DNA from: JANMJD01 sp963828405 | GTDB lineage: Bacteria; Actinomycetota; Acidimicrobiia; Acidimicrobiales; Ilumatobacteraceae | DNA: 5,388 bases | Direction of reading: 5' to 3' | Assembly: GCA_963828405.1 (NCBI GenBank) | Contig: CAWHEG010000004.1 | Location: 1 to 5,388 of the forward strand | Position numbers and translations under genes: made by a program | The notes under the pieces: model-generated | Told to the model about the DNA's origin: nothing | The model's database searches: none | Seen by the model: only the letters and a program-made list of their open reading frames with translations | Part shown: positions 1 through 5,289 of the stretch, one piece after another | Position numbering within the stretch: the stretch's first letter is position 1 | Layout of the letters: each line of letters begins with the position of its first letter

Positions 1-36
1 ACTCAAGGTGACGGACGTCCGGTACGAAACACGAGC

Positions 37-552
37 ATGCCGGGAACCACGCGCCCTCGAGATCACGGCGCTTCGCTGATCGAGCTGTTGGTTGCAATTG
101 TTCTGCTCGGCACCGTGGTTGGTGCCGTGCTCACGGCCGCAAGCACGACGATCATCGGGTCCCGTATCGAACGCGACCACGCCAAAGCACAGCAGTGGTT
201 GCAAGCGGCCATCGGCGTCATCGAGGCGATCGATTTCCAGAGTTGCGACCCCAACGACATCGATGGCGCCAAGGCCCAGGACGTGTACCAGAACGCACTG
301 ATCGTCGGATACGCCGATACCAACGGAGACGGAGTGGTGAACAGCGCCGACGGCGCGAGGCGTCCGTGGGAATACGAAGGCGACATCGTGGTACAGGAGC
401 CTGAAGTGTGGGATGGCAGCGCATTCGTTCCGTTCGACACACAGAGCACCTGTTACGACCAGTCCCGGCTTCGCCAGCAGCGCGTCACCATCACCGTCGT
501 CCACCCGAGTGGGATTCAAGAATCGGTGGAGTTGATCAAAGTTGACCGCTGA
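37..552 (+). CDS. Type IV minor prepilin, PilV/PulG-like, with a calcium-loop motif
   Basis: This is a small (171 aa) prepilin, likely a minor pilin of a type IV pilus or pseudopilus. It has a short 11-residue leader ending in Gly, then ASLIELL: the prepilin peptidase (PilD) site would be G11/A12, with the conserved Glu at mature position +5 (E16). A hydrophobic helix spans about residues 12-36, and an amphipathic helix typical of the pilin stalk continues to about 66. The globular part holds two cysteines (C70, C139) that could form the pilin disulfide. It also has DTNGDGVVNSAD at residues 94-105, matching the EF-hand/dockerin calcium loop. The ATG at 37 gives the expected short basic leader. 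The frame is open to the window edge, so a start outside the window cannot be excluded, and no strong ribosome site precedes 37. It overlaps the next pilin gene by 11 bases, suggesting translational coupling. Prepilin class is clear; the PilV-type role rests on gene order. Confidence 0.88.
   Translation: MPGTTRPRDHGASLIELLVAIVLLGTVVGAVLTAASTTIIGSRIERDHAKAQQWLQAAIGVIEAIDFQSCDPNDIDGAKAQDVYQNALIVGYADTNGDGVVNSADGARRPWEYEGDIVVQEPEVWDGSAFVPFDTQSTCYDQSRLRQQRVTITVVHPSGIQESVELIKVDR
316..351 (+). other. EF-hand/dockerin-type calcium-binding loop in the first pilin
   Basis: Residues 94-105 of the small pilin read D-T-N-G-D-G-V-V-N-S-A-D. Ligand positions 1, 3, 5, 9 and 12 are Asp, Asn, Asp, Asn and Asp, with the invariant Gly at position 6 and a hydrophobic residue at position 8. 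This is the textbook 12-residue loop of dockerins and EF-hands. Only one good copy is present; the Asp-rich stretch at residues 71-82 is spaced similarly but has Ile at ligand position 5. Calcium binding is inferred from the motif. Calcium sites are known in T2SS pseudopilins such as GspG, though built differently. Confidence 0.7.
525..531 (+). promoter_or_regulatory. Probable ribosome binding site for the TTG-started second pilin
   Basis: GGTGGAG lies 10 bases before the TTG at 542, inside the end of the first pilin gene. An in-frame TGA at 533-535 rules out any start further upstream. There is no ATG, GTG or TTG between 545 and the pilin cleavage site, so TTG 542 is effectively the only possible start. 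Coupling with translation of the upstream gene is likely, given the 11-base overlap. Confidence 0.5.
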
Positions 553-2113
553 CCGCACATCACAGGACGCCCGACCAAACGCTTGTCGCTCGATCCGAGA
601 CCAGGGATTCACGCTCCCTGAGCTGCTCATCGTCATCGTCGTCATGGGCCTCATCACCCCGGTGATCGCCTTGGCCTTCACCTCGATCGTGCGTTCCACC
701 CCCGGTGCCGAGAATCGCAACGATGACGCCAGCGCACTGCTGCTGCTCACCACCTGGCTGAGCAAGGATGTCTCCTCGACGAGCGAGACCGGCTTCTTCG
801 TCGGAAGCTCGGCACCAGCCGGCACGAGCTGTGCCACATCGGGCATGCCGAGCTCGTTCAAGTTGTTGGAGTTGCACTGGACCGAGGGCGCCCGCAACTA
901 CGTGACCGAGTACCGGTGGGTGAGTACCAACGCCAGCGAGGGGCGCATCTGGAGATTCGCGTGTCAGCGCGGATTGGCTGCCGATCAGACCAAGCTCACC
1001 CCTGACCTCAACAGCGTCGCCGCCTCACCGAGCCACCCATTCGCACCTGCTCCGGTTCAGATCGTCATGTCACCCACCACCACCGCGTCGGGAACGCCGG
1101 GCAACAAGGGCCTCCAGTTCGCCGTGTTGATCTACGACGACTTCGGCGTGCAACGAGAGTTGCTGAGTCTCGACGCAACCACCACCAACGTCCGCACGAC
1201 GTTGCCGCCCAGCTCCGGCACGCCGACCGGCAACAACTCGGGGCCGATCGCCAACAACACGACGGTGTCGATCCAGGCCGGCACTGCGGCCACCAACGTG
1301 CCTTTGGCGGTCACCGACCCGGACGCCGGTGACCTGCTCTCGGCATCGTTCCCGAGCGGTCTCCCAGTCGGATGGAACGTGGTCGCGATCGGTACATCGG
1401 TCGACATCGCGCCCGATCCGCTGGCTACCGCTGGCACGTATGCGATTGCCTACTCGGTCACCGACACCTCGGGCGAGACCGCCAGCGCCCAGCTGATCGT
1501 CAACGTCACGGTCGTCGCCCCCAATCTCGCTCCCAGCGCGTCACCGGCGGTGCTCAACGCGAGCAAGGGCGTGGCGGGCACCGTGACGCTCTCGTACTCC
1601 GACCCCGAGGGTGAATCGCTCACGCCCGTGCTCGACGCGACCGACATCCCGAGCGGGTGGACAACCAGCGTGCTGGGCAAGGTCGTGACGATCACTCCAT
1701 CCACCACCGCCACCGGCACCACCGTGATCGATTACTCGGTGACCGACTCGTTCGGGAACAAGGCAATCGCCTCGATCTCCGTGAGCGTGTGCACCGTCAG
1801 CCTGGTTTCGGTGTCGCCGGCCAACAAGACCGTTGTGGTCAAGAGCAACGGCGACATCGACCAGAACGTCGACATCGTCATCTCCACCAACGGCGCCTGC
1901 AGCGCGCTCGTGCTCGGTTTCCTCCCCAATAGCCCCTCCGGGGTGGAAACCAACGAGGCGTTCAACGCCTCGGATGCGGTCCAGATCAAGAAGCACAGTT
2001 CGTACGCCTGGACACGGCCGGCGGCTTCCACGACACGCGTGGTGCCGCTCCACGTTCGCCAGGGCGCCAACGGCCCGATCGAACTCACCATCAACCTGAC
2101 CACCACGAGGTGA
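542..2113 (+). CDS. Large modular minor prepilin, PilW/PulJ-like, with Ig-like repeats
   Basis: A 523-aa prepilin, far longer than usual PilW/PulJ proteins (roughly 200-350 aa). The 22-residue leader ends in QG and is followed by FTLPELL. The predicted peptidase site is G22/F23, with Glu +5 at E27 and a hydrophobic helix at about 23-50. Residues 55-212 form a pilin-like domain with a likely C97-C141 disulfide. A Thr/Ser/Pro/Asn-rich linker (about 211-235) leads to two related Ig/cadherin-like repeats (about 235-324 and 329-416), each with an Asp-Pro turn, a P/S-x-GW motif and a closing YSVTD strand. A distinct C-terminal beta domain (418-523) probably has a C417-C453 disulfide. Translation starts at TTG inside the previous gene. 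The extra domains probably protrude from the pilus tip or surface and act as spacer or adhesive modules; that function is inferred. It could also be a pseudopilin of a secretion or DNA-uptake system. Confidence 0.87.
   Translation: MTADRTSQDARPNACRSIRDQGFTLPELLIVIVVMGLITPVIALAFTSIVRSTPGAENRNDDASALLLLTTWLSKDVSSTSETGFFVGSSAPAGTSCATSGMPSSFKLLELHWTEGARNYVTEYRWVSTNASEGRIWRFACQRGLAADQTKLTPDLNSVAASPSHPFAPAPVQIVMSPTTTASGTPGNKGLQFAVLIYDDFGVQRELLSLDATTTNVRTTLPPSSGTPTGNNSGPIANNTTVSIQAGTAATNVPLAVTDPDAGDLLSASFPSGLPVGWNVVAIGTSVDIAPDPLATAGTYAIAYSVTDTSGETASAQLIVNVTVVAPNLAPSASPAVLNASKGVAGTVTLSYSDPEGESLTPVLDATDIPSGWTTSVLGKVVTITPSTTATGTTVIDYSVTDSFGNKAIASISVSVCTVSLVSVSPANKTVVVKSNGDIDQNVDIVISTNGACSALVLGFLPNSPSGVETNEAFNASDAVQIKKHSSYAWTRPAASTTRVVPLHVRQGANGPIELTINLTTTR
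1244..1513 (+). repeat. Ig/cadherin-like repeat 1 in the PilW-like pilin
   Basis: Residues about 235-324. It starts at GPIANNTTVSIQAG, contains VTDPDAGD, then LPVGW, then AIAYSVTD, and ends in a strand LIVNVT. Hydrophobic-polar alternation and the conserved turn residues suggest an all-beta Ig-like sandwich. The repeat is visible at protein level, not as a DNA repeat. Confidence 0.6.
1526..1789 (+). repeat. Ig/cadherin-like repeat 2 in the PilW-like pilin
   Basis: Residues about 329-416. It aligns with the preceding repeat: YSDPEGES corresponds to VTDPDAGD, IPSGW to LPVGW, and VIDYSVTD to AIAYSVTD, followed by a strand ASISVSV. Identity outside these motifs is low, so the duplication is old or the two modules were acquired separately. 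Confidence 0.6.
2107..2110 (+). promoter_or_regulatory. Ribosome binding site of the PilX-like gene
   Basis: GAGG ends 7 bases before the ATG at 2118 and overlaps the last codons of the upstream pilin gene. The position supports ATG 2118 as the start and fits translation of a single polycistronic message. Confidence 0.5.
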
Positions 2114-2117
2114 CGAG

Positions 2118-3605
2118 ATGAACTTCGTACCGTCCTCAATCGACCCGGTTCGTCGCCGATCGTCCACGTCCGGTGATCGCGGATCGATCCTGCCGTTGGT
2201 CCTGGTGATTTCGGTCGTCCTCGCCATCGTCGTCGCTGCCCTCGCCTCCTACACCCAGACCACGCTCCAACTCGGCCAGGTCGCCGAGGCATCGTCGGAT
2301 CGCCTGAGTGCCGCTACCGGTGCGCTCGACAGCGCCCTGGAGGACCTCGAACGCGGCGTCGGTCCCTGCCTGGAACACGGCCAGGACTACACCATCACCG
2401 ATTCCGTCAACGGGATCGAGTCGACGATCGACTGCAACTTCATCGCCGGCCCGTTCAAGGTCGGTGAGGTCTTCGCGGTCGCCATGACAGGCGCCGGCGA
2501 CGGACGCACCGGACCGCTCCTCCGCGTCACCAACGGCGGCAACTCGGCACAGGCCGTGAAGACCTTCGAAGGTCCGGTCTACATGGCCAACGTGCCATCT
2601 TCCGGAGGCAGCAACCCCTCGATGAGCTTCTCGGCAACGTTGACGATCAAGAATGCCGACCTGTCGTTCACCTCGAACGACTGTGCCAACGCAACCGTGT
2701 CGCTCCCGTCGCAACTCACGATTGCTCCGGTCGGATACGGCACGCAGTGCTACGACCTGCCCTGGGACGACCCGGCCATGTTCGGGGGCGCCCGCCCTCC
2801 GGAACCGAACGTGGGCAACGGCGTCGCCTTCCCGCTGCGTTCGAGCGTGGCACCGGTCGCCGACAGCGACGGCTGCACGGTGTGGAGTCCCGGTCGATAC
2901 GACACGCCCCCACAACTGGGCAATCAGAGCTACAACTACTTCCGGTCCGGCGACTACTACTTCCGCGACTTCGGCACCTGGTCGACCAGCAGTGCGTTCG
3001 TGCTGTTCGGTTACCCGGGCGACACAGGACCGAGCATCGACGGGATCAAGCCGCACGACACGTTCGCCAACAACCCATGCCGGTTCGCCTGGAACGAAGC
3101 CAACCACACCGGGGCGGCGATCTACATGGGTGGTGACAGCCAGATCTTCGTGGAACAGAACTCGTCGCTCGAGATCTCGGGCCGCAACCACAGCGGGCAC
3201 AACGTCGGTCTCCAGGCGCTCGAGACCTTCGGCGACGACAGCGACGTCGAGGGCGATGAACCGATTCTGTACACCGCCTCGGGCGGCAACAAACAGCTTT
3301 CGATCCAAGGGCTGGTCTGGGCCCCGCGTGCGGCGTTCGAGTTCGACCTGATCGCCAACGACGCCGTCGCCGCACTCACCGGCGGTGCCGTGATCAGCGA
3401 GTTGAGCGCTGGTGCGTCGGCCAACGCCAACAACTTCCTGATCCGTGTGGCCACCAACCCGGCAACCAAGCAACTGCAGTTGACGGCCACAGCATCCAAC
3501 TCGGGCACCACCTCGGTACGCGTGGTGTTGGATGTTCAGCGGTCCGCTGGTGCCACTGCCTACGCCGTCCGTAGTCGGCGCGTGATCGGGCTCACGGCCG
3601 AGTGA
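2118..3605 (+). CDS. PilX-like pilus-associated membrane protein
   Basis: A 495-aa protein with one N-terminal membrane segment and a long ectodomain, third gene of the pilin operon (4 bases after the previous stop). Residues 1-21 are polar and basic. RGSILPL starts a hydrophobic helix at about 23-46, followed by an amphipathic helix to about 79, as in the PilX N-terminal family. The Glu +5 of classical pilins is absent (L27 if cleavage followed G22), so peptidase processing is uncertain. The ectodomain is beta-rich, with Cys at 84, 106, 189, 211, 253 and 321. An aromatic stretch at 259-284 includes PGRY and SGDYYF, a pattern I recall from actinobacterial pilus and surface proteins. IQGLVWAPRA (396-405) and GGAV (422-425) resemble the ladder-like C-terminal part of such proteins. 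The probable role is a minor pilus component or tip assembly partner; the exact function is unknown. Confidence 0.75.
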   Translation: MNFVPSSIDPVRRRSSTSGDRGSILPLVLVISVVLAIVVAALASYTQTTLQLGQVAEASSDRLSAATGALDSALEDLERGVGPCLEHGQDYTITDSVNGIESTIDCNFIAGPFKVGEVFAVAMTGAGDGRTGPLLRVTNGGNSAQAVKTFEGPVYMANVPSSGGSNPSMSFSATLTIKNADLSFTSNDCANATVSLPSQLTIAPVGYGTQCYDLPWDDPAMFGGARPPEPNVGNGVAFPLRSSVAPVADSDGCTVWSPGRYDTPPQLGNQSYNYFRSGDYYFRDFGTWSTSSAFVLFGYPGDTGPSIDGIKPHDTFANNPCRFAWNEANHTGAAIYMGGDSQIFVEQNSSLEISGRNHSGHNVGLQALETFGDDSDVEGDEPILYTASGGNKQLSIQGLVWAPRAAFEFDLIANDAVAALTGGAVISELSAGASANANNFLIRVATNPATKQLQLTATASNSGTTSVRVVLDVQRSAGATAYAVRSRRVIGLTAE

Positions 3606-3628
3606 GCGTCGCTGCCATCGGTGGCGCG

Positions 3629-3647
3629 TCGACCACGATCCGGTCGA
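3629..3647. terminator. Hairpin in the convergent gap
   Basis: TCGACC (3629-3634) pairs perfectly with GGTCGA (3642-3647) around a 7-base loop. It sits 24 bases after the stop of the PilX-like gene. No T-tract follows on either strand, so it would be a weak or factor-assisted terminator, or an RNA 3' end stabiliser. Confidence 0.35.
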
Positions 3648-3655
3648 TCGCCGTT

Positions 3656-3681
3656 TGACGCCCGACGCTCGCCGGGCGTCA
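3656..3681. terminator. Strong hairpin at the pilin operon/pyrE convergent junction
   Basis: TGACGCCCG (3656-3664) and CGGGCGTCA (3673-3681) form a perfect 9-bp GC-rich stem around an 8-base loop. The pyrE stop codon (3679-3681, minus strand) lies within the stem. The position between convergent genes suggests a bidirectional transcription end. Neither strand shows a T-tract, which is common in GC-rich actinobacteria; the terminator role is therefore inferred from structure and place. Confidence 0.5.
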
Positions 3682-4248
3682 GTCCCCCGGGGCGAAGCCC
3701 AGGTCGAGCGCCGACAGGAGCGGGGCATACGCGATCCCCTCGGCCTCGCACATCGCCGCGCAGGTGGTGCCGCGATCCACGATCACCGTGACGAGCACGG
3801 GCTCGGCGCCGAACGCCCGCACGACCTCGACCGCTTCCATCAGCGAACTGCCGCGCGTGACGGTGTCCTCGGTGATCACGACTCGGTCCCCCGCCTGCAA
3901 CGCACCGGCGACGCGGCCCGTGATCCCATGGTCCTTGGACTCCTTGCGCACGCTGAAGCTGCGCAGGTTGCGACCGCGGGTCGCCGCCACCGCCGCCACC
4001 CCGTAGGCGACCGGATCTGCGCCCATCGTGAGCCCGCCGATCGCCGTCGCGTCGTCGGGAATCACCTCGAGCATGGCGTCGGCGACGAGCACGATCCCGT
4101 CGGGTCGACAGGCGGTCTGCTTCGTGTCGAGGAACCACGACGACGTGGCACCGGACTTGAGCGTGAACCGACCACGCTTCACCGAATGTTCGAGGACGTG
4201 CCGGCGCAGCGCATCCAACGCAGGTGACAGATCGGGGAGATCGCTCAT
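3679..4248 (-). CDS. pyrE: Orotate phosphoribosyltransferase
   Basis: A 189-aa cytosolic enzyme that joins orotate to PRPP, giving orotidine 5'-monophosphate in de novo pyrimidine synthesis. Hallmarks in order: FTLKSGATSSWFLD (28-41), the family's N-terminal signature; GGLTMGADP (71-79); RKESKDHG (101-108), the flexible catalytic loop with its conserved lysines; and ITEDTVTRGSS (125-135), the PRPP-binding motif with the ED acidic pair. The motif is normally EDVxTTGxS; here Thr-Arg replaces Thr-Thr. Length fits the bacterial family (about 180-215 aa). The start was set at ATG 4248 (MSDLPDL) because a -10-like hexamer lies 7 bases upstream, as for a leaderless mRNA. An in-frame ATG at 4260 would add only MVTC. 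It is transcribed convergently to the pilin operon and divergently from the oxidoreductase gene, with no other pyr genes nearby, so it probably stands alone. Confidence 0.95.
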   Translation of the reverse strand: MSDLPDLSPALDALRRHVLEHSVKRGRFTLKSGATSSWFLDTKQTACRPDGIVLVADAMLEVIPDDATAIGGLTMGADPVAYGVAAVAATRGRNLRSFSVRKESKDHGITGRVAGALQAGDRVVITEDTVTRGSSLMEAVEVVRAFGAEPVLVTVIVDRGTTCAAMCEAEGIAYAPLLSALDLGFAPGD

Positions 4249-4255
4249 GCAGGTG

Positions 4256-4261
4256 ACCATA
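4256..4261 (-). promoter_or_regulatory. Candidate -10 element for leaderless pyrE mRNA
   Basis: Read on the minus strand the bases are TATGGT, matching TANNNT. Seven bases separate it from the ATG at 4248, so transcription would begin at or next to the start codon. There is no clear Shine-Dalgarno sequence before that ATG and no convincing -35 box. The hexamer also contains the alternative ATG at 4260, which would not be transcribed if this promoter is used. Confidence 0.35.
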
Positions 4262-4262
4262 G

Positions 4263-4279
4263 CGATCCGGCGCCGATCG
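4263..4279. promoter_or_regulatory. Imperfect palindrome in the divergent pyrE/oxidoreductase gap
   Basis: CGATC-C-GGCGCC-GATCG is a 17-base inverted repeat with a single unpaired C, centred on GGCGCC. Its centre is about 23 bases from each of the two divergent start codons (4248 and 4294). It could be a shared operator, but short GC-rich palindromes also arise by chance, so the call is tentative. Confidence 0.25.
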
Positions 4280-4729
4280 GCCATGCTGGCGGCATGCAGC
4301 TTCACGACCTCCGGATCTTCACCGAGCCGCAGCAGGGCGCCACCTACGACGACCTTGCGGCGGTCGCCGGCCGCGCAGAGCGGCTCGGGTTCGGAGCCTT
4401 CTTCCGCAGCGACCACTTCTTGATGATGGGCGGGACGAGCGGGCTGCCCGGCCCGAGTGATGCCTGGATCACACTCGCCGGGTTGGCCCGCGACACGTCC
4501 ACGATCCGGCTCGGCACGCTCGTCACGTCGGCCACGTTCCGCCTCCCCGGACCGCTGGCGATCAGCGTCGCCAACGTCGATCACATGTCCGGTGGCCGTG
4601 TCGAACTCGGCTTGGGCGCCGGATGGTTCGAAGCCGAACACACCGCCTACGGCATCCCCTTCCCTTCGGTGCAGGAGCGATTCGACAACCTCGAAGAACA
4701 GATGGCGATCGTGCACGGCTTGTGGAACA

Positions 4730-4733
4730 CCCC
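4730..4733 (+). other. Frameshift site 1 in the oxidoreductase gene
   Basis: The sequence ACACCCCGACGGC reads N-T-P-T in the upstream frame, while the family continuation P-D-G-D-T-F lies one base back. A fifth C would join the frames. The site is the octamer CCCCGACG, identical to the second frameshift site. Confidence 0.75.
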
Positions 4734-5061
4734 GACGGCGACACGTTCTCGCATCACGGCCGGATGTGGAACGTGACCGACTCCCCGGCACTCCCCAAGC
4801 CGTTCCAGGCGGGCGGACCCCCGATCATCGTCGGCGGCACGGGCAAGACCCGCACCCCGGCGCTCGCCGCACGCTACGCAGCCGAGTTCAACCTGCCGTT
4901 CACCGATGTCGACACCTTCACCCGTCAATGCGCCAACGTGGCCGGCGCCTGCGAGGCGATCGACCGCGACCCCTCCACGATGGTCTGGTCGGCTGCGCTG
5001 GTGCTCTGTTGCGGCAGCGACGAGGCCGAGTTCGCCCGCCGCGCCGAGGCGATCGGCCGCG

Positions 5062-5065
5062 CCCC
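5062..5065 (+). other. Frameshift site 2 in the oxidoreductase gene
   Basis: GCGCCCCGACGAG ends the middle frame as G-R-A-P-T-S, while the conserved P-D-E-L-R-x-N-G continuation is one base back. A fifth C restores it. The octamer CCCCGACG and the sense of the shift are the same as at 4730. Confidence 0.75.
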
Positions 5066-5267
5066 GACGAGTTGCGCGCCAACGGCGCTGCGGGCACGGT
5101 GGACGAGGTGGTCGCCACGCTGCGCCGTTGGCGCGACGCCGGCGCCGCACGCGTGTATCTCCAGGTCCTGGACCTGAGTGACCTCGACCAACTCGACCTG
5201 GTCGCCGAGCAGGTCGGCCCACTGCTCGACTGAATATCGACACCAGCACCGTTGTGCGGTGAATAAT

Positions 5268-5287
5268 GGGCCGCAATACACTGGCCC
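5268..5287. promoter_or_regulatory. Inverted repeat embracing the -10 element of the last gene
   Basis: GGGCC (5268-5272) and GGCCC (5283-5287) are inverted copies separated by 10 bases that contain the -10-like TACACT. The arrangement would suit an operator that blocks the promoter, but the 5-bp arms are short and chance is possible. Confidence 0.25.
5277..5282 (+). promoter_or_regulatory. Candidate -10 element for a leaderless mRNA of the last gene
   Basis: TACACT fits TANNNT and ends 7 bases before the ATG at 5290, so the transcript would start at the start codon. No Shine-Dalgarno sequence precedes that ATG. TTGTGC at 5252-5257 is a weak -35 candidate with a long 19-base spacer. Confidence 0.45.
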
Positions 5288-5289
5288 GC

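Larger units (their letters stand above)
4294..5233 (+). pseudogene. Probable F420-dependent LLM-class oxidoreductase, split by two frameshifts
   Basis: A luciferase-like (TIM-barrel) flavin/F420 oxidoreductase resembling the Rv1855c-type subfamily; the substrate is unknown. The N-terminal part (from ATG 4294) has RIFTEPQQGATYDDL (7-21), FFRSDHF (36-42), IRLGTLVT (71-78), and GRVELGLGAGWFEAEH (101-116), a typical LLM cofactor-barrel segment. After the CCCC at 4730-4733 the homology moves to the frame at -1: GDTFSHHGRMW, then PPIIVGG and TPALAARYAAEFN. After the CCCC at 5062-5065 it moves again: DELRANGAAGTVDEVV to VYLQVLDL and the end at 5233. Read straight, the first frame stops at 4776 after 160 aa, losing half the barrel. 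One extra C at each site gives 313 aa, the normal family length. Downstream parts keep conserved motifs and coding-like composition, so the damage is either recent or an error in the sequence. Confidence 0.85.

Noticed and set aside
1..79. Possible end of an upstream gene (frame ending at TGA 77-79, or at TGA 9-11)
   Set aside because: Too little sequence to tell which frame, if any, was coding. An upstream pilin gene ending at 9-11 is plausible but cannot be shown.
247..282. A second calcium loop at residues 71-82 of the small pilin
   Set aside because: Spacing of Asp/Asn is suggestive, but ligand position 5 is Ile and the Gly falls at position 7 rather than 6.
1541..2292. Overlapping minus-strand open frames opposite the large pilin gene
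   Set aside because: They are shadow frames: Arg/Gly/Asp-rich, without motifs, and opposite a gene with clear domain structure.
2136..3728. A 530-codon open frame on the minus strand opposite the PilX-like gene
   Set aside because: Its translation is Arg/Gly/Val-rich low-quality sequence with no recognisable motif, as expected from the antisense of GC-rich coding DNA. The plus-strand gene has a membrane helix, a ribosome site and operon context.
4726..4740. Programmed ribosomal frameshifting as the default explanation for the split oxidoreductase
   Set aside because: The family is normally encoded in one frame, no heptameric X-XXY-YYZ slippery site or obvious stimulatory structure was recognised, and two events in one gene would be exceptional. 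Kept only as a minor alternative in the findings.
4249..4791. Upstream extension of the pyrE frame to 370 aa
   Set aside because: The extra N-terminal part is antisense to the oxidoreductase gene and carries no known domain. Bacterial OPRTs begin near the chosen start.
5246..5262. Hairpin CACCG/CGGTG (5247-5251, 5257-5261) as terminator of the oxidoreductase gene
   Set aside because: Only a 5-bp stem with a 5-base loop and no T-tract; too weak to call.
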